From contig OX235279.1 of NCBI GenBank assembly GCA_944472155.2, positions 161,904,199 to 161,968,198 on the forward strand: 64,000 nucleotides of DNA, given 5' to 3'. The DNA is from Trichobilharzia szidati. Taxonomy: Eukaryota > Platyhelminthes > Trematoda > Strigeidida > Schistosomatidae. Below are positions 53,605 through 64,000 of the stretch, piece by piece. The notes under the pieces are model-generated. The model was not told the origin of the DNA. It worked only from the letters and a program-made list of their open reading frames with translations, and did no database searches. Position 1 is the first letter of the stretch; each line of letters opens with the position of its first letter. The position numbers and the translations under genes are program-made.

Positions 53605-54325
53605 GAATTACATAATAAAGAAAAGTATATATAATAATCTTTAGTATTTCCGTCCAACGTCTCCTCTGTCTTAATTTATGACTGATGGGCACTCCTTATC
53701 TATAATTTAAAACTTTTCTCTCCTGTAAACCTAAAAAGTGTCATAATTTGATTCTCACTTTTCAGTTTACTTATATATTTTGCTCTATATTCTGGGTTTA
53801 TTTATACTTACTTGTAAGATTAGATGTGAAAAATGGAGTGTTTATCAGATTTATGAAGCTATAAATCAGTTTAGAATAGATACGGAGGCGATTTAAGCCT
53901 ACACCCCCCTCCCTACCCCATAGGAAGAGGTTGTAGGTGTGTGTGTGCTGAAGAGACTGTCAGATTAGAAGGAATAGCAGCACAGTTGAGTTTCGAACCG
54001 ATGTCATCAGTTCGTGATCAGATCAATGAAATCCGTCCACATCCCCATGCTCTAACCGGCCTGCAAATCAGTCCACTTGAAAATGAATCTAATGCTCACT
54101 AGTGAGTAGGATGAAGTGGCCTGGAGTGTTCAAAGTGAGAAGTCATGACTAGTGCAGTCTGTCAGCATAAGAGATCACCGATGATAATGGTTTTTAGTGA
54201 CGCTATAAGTCTCGAAGTCATGGGGTCGGTGGACTCCACCATCCTTATGCCTAAATGAATGTCAGTCAAAGGGCTGACTTCATAGAACTTGAAGCTTTTG
54301 CATTCTATCCCTCCATTAGGCGAAA
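53605..54325. other. Spacer without recognisable gene
   Basis: Nothing recognised. Partial similarity to the recurrent block is possible. Confidence 0.3.
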
Positions 54326-54329
54326 TAAC

Positions 54330-54930
54330 TAAATTAATAGACCCAAGAAGATGATGAATAAATCAATAAACAAACAAATAGAGATAGACGACATGTGCGT
54401 CTGTATGTGTTTGTGTTAGGTGTGATACTGCGATAAAAAACCCAGTTAGTAGACCATTTAATGAATACGCACAGGAGTATATCAATAGACAGATATATGG
54501 ATGGGTAAAAACAGATGGACAGATGAACACAGCAGATACACGCAGGCATATCTTCAGGTGTGTCTCAAAACACTGATGAAAAAATATGCACGATTACAAA
54601 CATACATCCAAAGATTATATGATTTTATTTCACCTAGTGTTACATCATAACAAAAATAGTAATCTTTTCTATTTCCGTCTAACGACCTTTCTAAATTTTG
54701 ACTGACAGATGCTCCTGAATAGTTTACATTCTCTCTCCCCCAACACCCACCCATTTTAACCTAAAAAGTGTGACATTTTCATTCTCACCTTTTCAGTTCA
54801 TTTCATGATTTCTCCCTCATTTACTGTGTCTCTACATACTTCCTGGAGAAGTTAGATGAATGAAATGCAACAATATAAGACATTTTGTGATACTGTCAAG
54901 TTTAAAATAGATAAGGTGCCGAACGTGGAT
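54330..54930. repeat. Recurrent block unit 3
   Basis: Holds the 'gatgaataaatcaataaac' and GATA-rich segment and the 'cctaaaaagtgtgacattt' segment that is also near 53733. Confidence 0.6.
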
Positions 54931-54975
54931 TGTCCGGTCACACCCCATCCTTGATTACCATCAGAAATTGTCTTC

Positions 54976-55563
54976 ATTGATATAAGAATAAAACTTGGGC
55001 ACTGTGGTAGAGTGTAATTCCATTATGGGTAAATTTTATTTTGATAGAGTCTCACAGTGTTATACAGTAATATTTACTGATGACGTTTCGAGCACAATTT
55101 ATTGCTCATAATCATATCAAGTTAATCACACGACTTCCTAAATTCATTTATACAGTTCCATTGTTTTTCACTTGATTTTCACTTGATTTGATTGGTAGTA
55201 TTATTTTCCATATTTCGGGTATTAGTGATGATTCATTCCTATTGCACGTGTTGGGTGTAGATTCGATGAACAAAGATTCAGTAATCAACCTCTCTCTCCA
55301 CCTACCTAGATTACTTTTTAGAATTTTTACCCTCTCCCACTCACCCTGTTGTGTGGTTGTGTGTTAATGCATGCATTGTAATTGCCGAGCTTTTTTCTAA
55401 ATTACTTATCTTCTCTGGGTCAACCATTCTTACCTTAGCTAAATTCTTATGTTCTGACAATCTGACTACCCCTGACCTACTAGTTTGACCTATGTAGTTG
55501 ACCTCACAGTCATTGCAGGGTATTTTGTAAATTATATTATTTTGTCTAATTGGGTCCACTGGG
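54976..55563 (-). mobile_element. Penelope-like element, 5'-truncated, with 15-bp target-site duplication
   Basis: Minus insertion flanked by a perfect direct repeat TCAGAAATTGTCTTC (54961-54975 and 55564-55578). On minus it encodes the GIY-YIG domain ('NNIIYKIPCNDCEVNYIGQT', then 'SRSGVVRLSEHKNLAKVRM') with the Tyr retained. A 3' region follows with the hairpin (55120-55077) and the same end words as the 47 kb copy. The RT is absent. Confidence 0.93.
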
Positions 55564-55579
55564 TCAGAAATTGTCTTCG

Positions 55580-56635
55580 TCTCAGTATCTGTATACCTGT
55601 GGGTGTTGACGGAGGTGAGAGAGCTTATCTTGCTCGTTTCCAACCTGCTGACACGACTACGAATGTCTTTGAACCGGTATCAGGAGTGAACAACATCTTC
55701 ACTTTGAACAAATTAGGAGAGCTCAGACCACGTCTTTGTGCTCAGGAATTCACTTGTCACGAGAACACAACCGACTGGAGAGACAGTTCCGGTAGTCTCC
55801 ATGTAATTCTCCAGTGACTTTGGATAGCTTCAGTGATCCTGGTCAGCCCTGTGTCGGCGATGGATCTTTCAAACGATGACTGCACTATTAATTTGTTGGT
55901 GGTTGGCAGGTGACCTACCCACCTTCATGCTAACGGGGGTCAGAGTTCGATTATGGAGAGGCAGTCTGAGATATGTCTACCACATTTCAGAGGACGACAG
56001 CGGCAGGATGATAGCGAAAAATTACCCACTCCGTGCCTGCACATCAACGCATTGACGAAAAAACACCAGTGTGGAGTTCAGTTAAGGCTCCACAGTTCTG
56101 ATGATGAGTATAATTCACTTCCTTTAACAACGACCAGTAGGCGTATGTGGCGGTGGGTGTTGGAGGTGAGTGTCTGGTGATGGTTGTGTACTTCTGATGA
56201 GCATCGATTTCAAGCCATAAATGAAACACCTGTTGAACTAAACCTACATTCCGATTTCCAAATCATGTCAATCCCTGATATAACGTGAAATCGACCAACG
56301 TGAAATCTCACGAAACTCGCCAACTTCAAACTAAATCCATTACTCACTGATGAGTAGTGACCCATTCACTGAATGAAGGTGGACGAGGTAGTCACAGATC
56401 TGCACAGCAAGATATTATGTGACCAGTGTGACCAATCCACTGACTACTCGGATGTGACCACAAGTACCTGACAATATGAGTGGGAGTTGAGCCTCGAGTG
56501 GAACTACCAACCAGACATTGTCATCAACGAATGAGTGTATCTACCCTCATATCCGCCGACTCCATTAGAAACCACAGGTGAATTCGTCCATCTGTCACCA
56601 GTCACTAGTCAGTATGAGATTTATTTCCAACATTG
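55580..56635. other. Spacer, unclassified
   Basis: Contains a B-box-like 'cagagttcgattatgg' near 55941. Otherwise nothing recognised. Confidence 0.35.
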
Positions 56636-56639
56636 ATCA

Positions 56640-56800
56640 TGGATTGACGCGTCAGTTAGAGAACCAGTAAGTGGAAATTAACTAGTAGGGAGTAGTGGAC
56701 AGCTGGCTGTTTCTATCATTGTTGTTTGAGACTGTCTGTCTTCAACAGAATGCACCTATCACCACATCCTCCGCACGGCATCGCACCCCACCCCAAATAT
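56640..56800 (-). mobile_element. SINE-B fragment
   Basis: 'ggagtagtggacagctggct' (56690) and 'gttagagaaccagtaag' mark a decayed antisense 3' half. Confidence 0.5.
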
Positions 56801-57199
56801 CCAGATACTCAGGGGTGAATTTCCTTGCAGTCTTAAGCATGGTTATTGCTTTTATTATACCCTTGATTATTATTGTAATGATAACAGTAGTAATAACAAT
56901 AATCCCTTTACTCTAAATAATAATAATAATAATTATACAGAAAGGAATTTTCGGCGTTTTTATAAATATTGTAATAATTTAGCTCCTTTTGTAAATATGT
57001 ACATACATGAAATTTAAAACAGTAATAATAATATTAACAATGAAACCTCTATAAAGAGAATGTTGGTGGAAACATAATGAAGTATAAGTAGATAGTATCA
57101 TAGATAATACACGTAATAATAATAATCCTTGCGGAAACTTTTCAGTTCATTTACTGACTTAAAAAGTTCATGAGTTCTTTTCTGACATCTGACTCTCTC

Positions 57200-59930
57200 T
57201 TTACACAAAACCCTTGCTAAATTTGGTATGGCAGAATTCCTCTATATTTAGTGGCTGTATGAGCATAAATTCTTATGGAGTTACTTCTGGCTTCCCTCCC
57301 CCGCGAGGGGGAATAAGGAGACAGAAGCTGTGAATATGTGGAGAGGATGTTCGGTATCAGACAAGATAACTTTAGCCAACTGGTTGCAACAATTGCAGTG
57401 CCTATCCTTAAGCACACTGTCAATTAGTTGAGTCAAAGGCACACGCACACACACAACCATCCCTGCCTGCTTACAGCCTCCAATGTTCTACGTAGCATGT
57501 GCGACATAGTCTTTTTTGAGAAGTTCAGGGAAGAATAAGTGGACAGGGGGAACAGTATAGAAGGTGAATGGACAGAACAAATGAATTAACAAAAAATTGT
57601 AAGAGAAGAGGTTGAGTTGAGTTATGCTAGCAGAAAGTCTCAACTTCCTTTTTATGTAATAAGTCAAACGAAAACGTTTGTGCTTAGAAATCAACAGGAT
57701 ATGAGACGACCAACAGAGATTTGAAGCGAAACTGATGCTGCTGAGATAAGAGATATTCGATTTGCTCCCCATCACACACTACCGTCAGTATTACAGGAAT
57801 CATGGGAGTGAATCAGACAGTCCCGGCAAGTCTTTTTCCCATCTGAAACTAAAATGAACAATATGACATATTCAGATGGATTCAGTATAAAATCATTTAG
57901 GTGAGACCACTTGTCTACTTCAGGTAAGAATATATTTACATATAAGAGTAATCGTATGCGGAAATTAGTGGAACAGAAATAGTTAGATAATCGACATATT
58001 TAATGAAGCTGGCTTTGGAAGGTCACGCAAAAAGAAAGAAAAAGGAATGAAGAGAGCATAGCCAATCTTGGGACATAACAGTTTCCGTTAGCAAACAAGT
58101 GAGGTGCTTGCTATTTAATAAAATAGTTTGTTGTTTTCTACCCTGAAAATGGAAAGAAAGATGCCACCTTGTGACCTAGAACTCAGTGTGTGCTGAAACC
58201 ATCTTCCTTAGTAAAAGTGCCCCCCTAGGAATATAGTCAAAAGCAGCAGTGTTGTCTAAAAAGGAGGCTCGAACAAACTCTGCACCTCTGCATCTAGACA
58301 CGAAGCAATATTGTCATGGAGTACAAAGACAGCACATAATGTGGTTCTACTGCATTTGTGACGTTAAAAGATTTCAAAGAAGATTTAAGAACACGCAAAA
58401 GAAGTTTCTCCATAGTTTTCAAAAATGGAGAGGTGAGGGTGGTTGGTCTAAACTTCTGATCTGATCCAGAAGATGACTTTGGTACAAGCACCACCTTTAT
58501 TTCTTTCCAGACAAGAGGCGCTGTGTCCCTATGAAACTAAACATTAAAAATTTGAGTAAGAGGATAACATAAAACATCAGCACACTTTTGAAGCAAAATG
58601 CTTGGTACGCCGTCGGATCCTAGGCTGAGTGATGGATTTATGGATTGCGGTCATGTTAATACATCCTTTTCATCAAAACTAGGGAAATGAACATTCACGT
58701 GACTAAAAATATCAGCTTCAGTCATGTTAGGTTGTTACATTATAAAAGATTTATTTAGGCCATTTACACATGAATGAAAGTCACCTGAAATTTTCTGCGT
58801 ATGATTTGATAAAAAAGTTTCCGGATGTTAGAAGCACTCTTACATATTAAAAAATTTTCACTATATATCCCATTCAGCCTTCGTATTTCAGACTTTATCA
58901 AAGAGTTAACTGTTCGAACACCTGCATTATCATTTGATTTATACAGTTTTCCTTTCTCTCTTCTAAGCTTTTTCAGTTGTGGAGAAGAGATCCTATGGAA
59001 TCTCTTGAGCAGTGTTTCAGTAGGACGTCAAGTGTCCAAAATGAACTTGAGATAGGAGGTGATATTAGAGACAGTAACGTCTGACACCTCGTCAACAAAT
59101 AGGTCCGAGCCAGTATCATGCAACATATGTCTTATCGCGTGAATATTGTCATGGGAATAGAATCACTCTTGGATTATCTCTCTCAGGTGAACAAAGGACC
59201 TTCTGTGTAACTTGCCATACACTTTCGATAAAATACGAATAATGCAGTGGTCAGAATTCGGCAATGGAGGTCTCCTCCGCAACTCGTATATGTCACTATC
59301 GTTTATGAAAACCAAGTCTAGGGTTATGTTCAGAGGAGTATTGTATTTGACCAGGTTCTCATTACCAAGTGGTATGAGAAAGCTGTGATGGCAAGAATTA
59401 AAGTCCCCACAGACTATTGACAAAGAATTTACAAAAACAGGAGCAGCAAATTCAGTGGGTTCGTCTGCGAAGTTACATATTTCAGAGGAAGTGTACTCTG
59501 GAGTCACATTAGCATTAGTTATGCATATAGAAGAATATTTACTTTGGATGACACTTAACAGTGATATAGTCTATGCTGTCATTGATTATATGTAGACTAC
59601 TTTGTATCAATAAAAGTGGCTGCTCCTCCTTCATGCTTCTTCTTTGAACTATATCTGGCCTGACGGAAAATTTTATATCCACTTATTGAGATTCAGATTG
59701 TCGTCCGATTGCAGGTGGAGCCAAGTCTCTTGTATAGCTAAAGCACCAGCATTTCGATACATATTTAAGGATATTAGAGATTGGATATAGTCCTTTTTGT
59801 TACGCAGAAACCTGTAGTTGGTACTAAAAGCTTTGGAGACAGTCATATGATTGATTACTGTACTTTTTAATGGACTCTGCCAACCACCATGATGTAATTC
59901 CGTGTGTGGAATGAAGTAAAACAAGTGTTG
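57200..59930 (-). pseudogene. CR1-like LINE, long decayed copy (endonuclease and RT)
   Basis: On minus, in broken frames: the endonuclease N-terminus with 'AIQETWLHLQSDDN' (about 59740-59690) and endonuclease C-terminus with 'SIVCGDFNSCHHSF' and 'LPNSDHCIIRIL' (59507-59163). The RT 5' region carries 'LGSDGVPSI' and 'VVLVPKSSSGS', then 'KFRPTTLTSPFLKTMEKLLL' (58494-58294). The thumb region includes 'CWSSHILLISKHKRFRLTYY' (57775-57488) and the C-terminal end is at about 57423-57217. The order EN-RT matches CR1-clade elements such as schistosome SR1 and pido. The YADD block is not recognisable. Many frameshifts; no activity expected. Confidence 0.85.
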
Positions 59931-60289
59931 AATTTATGCTTGTCTTTGCGTGTCAGTCCGCGTGCATCTGCACGTTTCTGTGCATGTGTGTACATGTGTT
60001 GTTTAAAAAATTTTATGGGACTGTAAACTTTTAGATTGAACAGGATGGAAACTGACATCTCGATCCCCAATAGGGTTATCACTACGTTTCAAACTAGAAC
60101 GCGTAGCTGTCTACGCATCATTTCGTTATTTAACATGAAATCAACCAGATATCCCATCCCCCTTCCCCTCCGCCGGCTTGTAAATCAACACAAGGACGAA
60201 GCTGCTAATAAGTTCAACTAAGAAGTCATGAGGATAAATACACTCACCGATGGCAGTGGCTGACGATAACGTTGAAAAAATCTTGAAGG

Positions 60290-60400
60290 AAGGACCAATG
60301 GATTCCACCGTCCCACTGGCTTCATGCAATGGTCATTACCGGGGCCTACCTCATTGTAAACTGAAGCTCTTGGGTTCGAACCCCCTGCATATGAAATAGT
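60290..60400 (+). mobile_element. tRNA-headed SINE fragment (SINE-B-like)
   Basis: 'gattccaccgtcccactggc' then 'cttgggttcgaaccccctgc' (B box near 60371). The rest is lost. Confidence 0.5.
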
Positions 60401-60429
60401 GGTCGGTGATTGCGCATAGAGCTAAAGAG

Positions 60430-61060
60430 GAGTCACCTACAAAGTAATTCTAGAGAATTATGATTTCAAAAACCTAACAAGTCGTCGTCACCATGACAAC
60501 AACAATGACAACAACAAAAGCATGGTAGCTGTGTGCAAGAGACAAAGATAAACAGAGGTGTAAACACTTCTCAATAAAGTTTTTCGGATAATTAAAATAT
60601 GCCCTGGTTGTTAGACAGGATTGTAGGGGAAAGTGAAGTTAGTAAATCAATTTATGTGCGTGCACGTGTGCCTCGACACGTTTGTGTGTGTGATTGTCAA
60701 CTACAAGTGGAACACATGAATGACGAAGACATCCAAAAGTACCAACCACCATAAACTTTTCCAAAATTTGAATATTTCAACATTTGAATATATTAAAATT
60801 TATAATAGCCCTAGAAAGATTGTCCAGTATTCAATAAATCAATAAATGTACGTAATGTGGGTTTGTGTGTGTATATATTAGATATGAAAGTGTAAGCAAA
60901 TAACAGCAGGTAGGCCTTTCATTGAATGAATGATACACGTAGGAGTATGTGGATAGATAGGTGGATAGACTGACGGACACACGCACACGCACGCTCACGA
61001 GTCTCACAAAGGCACATACACACAGATACAAGCATAAATCCGAATATTTGAATAAAGGGC
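60430..61060. repeat. Recurrent block unit 4
   Basis: 'aaatttgaatatttcaacat', 'ataaatcaataaatg' and GATA/CA-rich tract, as in units 1 and 5. Confidence 0.7.
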
Positions 61061-61084
61061 CTCCACGGTATAGTTCAGATGGCA

Positions 61085-61420
61085 CTTAGCGAAGAGCCAG
61101 AGGCTAACTCAGCTACCACTGTCGCTATCTCGACAATGAAGATCACATGGCCGGCTAGGCCACTAGAAAAGATAAGCAACAAAGATCTGTGGCGGGCGAC
61201 GAATAACCCAGGAGACAATGAAAGAAATTCCGAATGGAAATGAATGGGTGGGTGGATATAGTGGACGAAAGCCGCGGAAGAGACGGTTTGGTGACATCGT
61301 AAACCGCTGAGTAGGCCTTTAATTATGGTAGAGACCCGTTCGGGAAAAGAACAACGAACTGGGCCTGAGTGTCCGAGCAGGACACACTGTGGTTCCACGT
61401 CTTTTTCTCATATTAACTAT
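61085..61420 (+). mobile_element. LINE-B fragment
   Basis: 'gaagatcacatggccggcta' (61139) and 'gataagcaacaaagatctgt' (61170) match the 'LKIRWPARKDQQQRS' region at 10.7 kb. It then decays. Confidence 0.65.
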
Positions 61421-61539
61421 CAACCAGATGAAAAGCTGCCACTCTACCTATGTCTATCTCTATTCGAAGTCTTTATTGAAGGACACGTCCTCATAGCCAT
61501 GACATCTCCGACAATACAATGTGAGAGTTAAGTATATAT

Positions 61540-61810
61540 CGCGAACTGGCAGAAATTTGAATTGTTTAAGTGGCCAGTAGATTCCGCCATCCCAGTGGCT
61601 GTTGACTAGCTCACCTTGTAACCGGAAGATGCTAGTGGTTGGTTGGAACTCCAGTGGTGGGAGCGTACTTTTGAAGACAGTCAGCTCCAAAATAGGAGGA
61701 CGAAACAGCCAGCTGTCTAGTACTCCCTGCTGGTGGTTGATTTCCAGTGTTCCTCTAACTGACATTTATTCATGATCACACCTGTAAACAATCTAATTCC
61801 CCACCCTGTA
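61540..61810 (+). mobile_element. SINE-B plus copy
   Basis: 'aactggcagaaatttgaa', tRNA-like head 'ccatcccagtggctgttgac', domain with 'aaaataggaggacgaaacag' and 'ctagtactccctgctgg', then the tail. Confidence 0.75.
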
Positions 61811-61829
61811 AACCAAAACTAAATTAATA

Positions 61830-62260
61830 CCCCCATCCCCCCAAAAAAACACAACAGAAATAGACATATGATGTGTATGTGTGCGTTGTGTGTACGTTGG
61901 ATATAAGAGTGTGAACCAGTTGTAGGCCTTTCATTGACGATGCACAGGTGTGTCTGCACACACACACACACGAAAGTATCACCACCATAAACTTTTTAAA
62001 ATTTGAATATTTGGACATTTGAATAAACAAAAAGTTTAGAAGGCCCTGTGATAATGGTTATAAATCAGTCAATAGACGTACGCGATGCTTGTGTGTTTGT
62101 GTTATAGATGCGCAAGTGTGAGAGAACAGCAGTAATAAATAAGCTTTTCAGTGATACACACTCAAATGGGTGGATAGATAGACAGGCAGACAAGTAGACA
62201 AACAGGTGGATGCACAGACAAACATATAAATATAAATAAATAGATATGTTTTTTTCGATA
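61830..62260. repeat. Recurrent block unit 5
   Basis: 'aaatttgaatatttggacat' near 62000, 'tagatagacaggcagacaag' near 62175, as in units 1-4. (CA)n at about 61957-61971. Confidence 0.7.
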
Positions 62261-62289
62261 GTTTGGTATGTGAGGGTTTGTTATGTTTT

Positions 62290-62775
62290 TTTTACGAGTT
62301 CATCACGGATTGATATCAGTTAGAGAACCATTGAAAACCAGAGAGTACTGGACAGCCGCTGTTTCATCCTAGTTTGGGAATCATCGGCAGTACGTACCCA
62401 CTGGGATTCGAGCCCAGGACCTTTCGGTTACAAGACAAGCTCGTAGACCATTCAGCCACTGGGACCCGATCCAATGGCCAGTGCATGAATTCTAACTTCT
62501 GCCAATTCGTGACATAGCGCCACAGCTACGCAATGTTTTCTTTGATGAGCTACTGCCTCACCTTCAACTTGCTGTGCCCTACTGGTCACAACTTCCCACT
62601 AGAACCCCAGGTAAATGTCTGAGGTACTGCGTACCGATGAAGAGTCACAAACTAGGGCGAAACAGCTGTCCAGTAATCCCAGCTGGTTTTCCAATGGTTC
62701 TCTAACAGATGTCAGCATCTACTGAAATCCTCCAACAAATCAAACAAAATCCCTGCAAAACCAGTCCTTGTTAAT
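62290..62775. mobile_element. SINE-B head-to-head composite
   Basis: Full minus copy 62290-62625 (tail to 5' domain 'aaccccaggtaaatg') joined to a plus 3' part from about 62630. The plus part begins 'gcgtaccgatgaagagtc' and continues 'ggcgaaacagctgtccagta' to 'aaatccctgcaaaaccag'. Same junction class as 22735-23180. Confidence 0.85.
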
Positions 62776-62779
62776 TCTT

Positions 62780-63590
62780 ATTTTTTCACCTTATTTTCGG
62801 TGTGTTTGTTTTCATCTACCTGAGGCAATTAGATGAGATAAGGACAGGTTTTTATTCAAAATTTTTGAGGGGGATTCATCATAGACGAGATGGGGTGAAT
62901 CTCTCATTGGTGTATGGATTCTTTTTCATGTTTTATAGATCAGAAAAGTAAGCTGGGATTCTTTGCCTTCTGAGTTTCATCTGTTTCTCTGTTTCCCAAG
63001 AGTTTCTCGACTTCTTCCTCTTCGTCTCCAATTTCATATCCCAACAAAAGGACTTCATTTATAGGACAGACACTGATCTGTCTATGTCTATTCTACGCAT
63101 ATCTGTATGTAATCCATTGAGGAGGATAAAATTCAAAGGATGGTTAAAACTCCAAATTGGTGGATATAGCTAACCAGTTCTGGTTTGCAGGTGTCTGTGT
63201 GTTATTATGAACTTTGTCAGTCTAAAGTGTCTCTCTCTGTCTTTGTAGAGAGCATCAATCAGCCATTAAGAGGATTAAGAATTAATCAAAATATTGTTAT
63301 TCTTTGATCCGACAAGTGTGTTCACTAAGGTGGTCATAACATAGGTGAGAAAATGTAGAGAGATCATTCTTAGAGGAACAGTAGGGAACTGGAGAAGTAA
63401 AGCGAACTGAAAGGAGACATAGAATGGTATAAAGAAGTTGGATGCTGGGGATCCCTTCTCACCTTTATGTGTATGTAACACAAGAAGTATACATTAGGAA
63501 ATTTATGAAGCTGTATACTTCAGGATGGATAAGTGGGCTGGGGGGATGTAAATTAATCCAGGATGTCAACGGGGAGGAGAGGTCAACGCT
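62780..63590. other. Spacer without recognisable gene
   Basis: Nothing recognised. The 98-codon ORF at 63442-63738 runs into the recurrent block and is not called. Confidence 0.35.
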
Positions 63591-63599
63591 GCGCACTGC

Positions 63600-64000
63600 T
63601 GCTGCAGACTTAATGCCAATCAAAGACTACAGAAAAATTTGTCCAGCCCACCCTTACCCCCACTCCCAACTCCTTGATAGGGATTTTCAAAGACTTTCTC
63701 TCACTGTCGCTGAGTCAGTCACTTTGTCTTCAAACTAAATGAAAAATCAATCAATCAATCAACACTCTCTCACACTCAACCCCTCAGCGGAAACCAACAC
63801 ACTTCAGAAAAGAACAGCACCGATTCAATCTAAACATCTCTTATCTTTTGCGGTGCTTTCAAATAGTAATAATTTGTCCTCCGTCTCATTCTGCTGTCCC
63901 ATTCCTGAATAATACATATTGATTAGCAACTAGTAGAAAAGTTTCCATTCCCCTCCCCCTCCCCTCTCTCTCAGCCTATCTCTCATTCTGAAGTTTGTTT
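63600..64000. repeat. Recurrent block unit 6 (runs off the window)
   Basis: Direct-orientation match to 50890-51302 with few changes, ending at the same 'ctgaagtttgttt' where the window stops. Confidence 0.88.

Noticed and set aside
1..64000. CRISPR arrays, operons or bacterial genes
   Set aside because: No regularly spaced identical repeats with unique spacers and no tightly packed ORFs. The repeats seen are dispersed transposons and microsatellites.

Overview
The window looks like a trematode genome, most likely a schistosome or a close blood-fluke relative. It has no bacterial gene structure. Nearly all of it is transposable-element sequence in stages of decay, separated by AT-rich spacers and (TA)n, (CA)n and (TAA)n microsatellites. 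The schistosome call rests on the combination of RTE-like and CR1-like non-LTR retrotransposons, Penelope-like elements (PLEs) with a GIY-YIG domain, and tRNA-derived SINEs carrying hammerhead ribozymes of the Smalpha type. All family names below are my own recognition, not database results. The only host protein-coding sequence I can support is one minus-strand exon at 2034-2506, so most of the window is probably intron or intergenic DNA. || Working names. LINE-A: RTE-like, best copy 42455-45557, an in-frame endonuclease/RT reading frame with only two nonsense codons. LINE-B: a second RTE-like family, many 5'-truncated 3' ends on both strands. CR1-like LINE: a long decayed copy on minus at 57200-59930 and shorter 3' ends elsewhere. 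PLE: four 3' fragments. SINE-A: hammerhead SINE, an inverted pair at 25575-25860. SINE-B: tRNA-headed repeat of about 330-440 bp with a hammerhead-like fold, about 20 copies or pieces. SINE-C and SINE-D: share a tRNA-related head but carry different LINE-type tails. SINE-Ala: tRNA-Ala(UGC) head with a LINE-B tail. SINE-G: another tRNA-headed inverted pair. Two solo LTRs. || Layout. 0-9 kb: LINE-A, LINE-B and CR1-like fragments around the host exon. 9-15 kb: a PLE, a local duplication, LINE-B and SINE-Ala. 15-20 kb: SINE-G, an unclassified GC-richer block, then quiet spacer. 20-24 kb: LINE-B, SINE-B and a PLE. 24-30 kb: a three-copy local duplication (one copy inverted), the hammerhead SINE pair and two solo LTRs, one nested in LINE-A. 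30-42 kb: LINE-B, CR1-like and SINE nests. 42-50 kb: the young LINE-A inserted in a SINE-B, then CR1-like, PLE, SINE-D, LINE-A and SINE-C. 50-64 kb: a diverged repeat block recurring several times, interrupted by SINE-B, a PLE with a clean target-site duplication and the CR1-like LINE. || How the parts relate. LINE reverse transcriptases probably mobilise the SINEs, since SINE 3' tails match LINE 3' ends seen in the same window. Target-site duplications and one empty-site comparison give the relative order of several nested insertions. The most interesting signals are the hammerhead elements: one apparently intact ribozyme on the minus strand at 25580-25645, and the SINE-B family, which keeps the hammerhead fold while the catalytic C3 position has drifted, and which occurs as a tandem dimer and as recurrent head-to-head composites.
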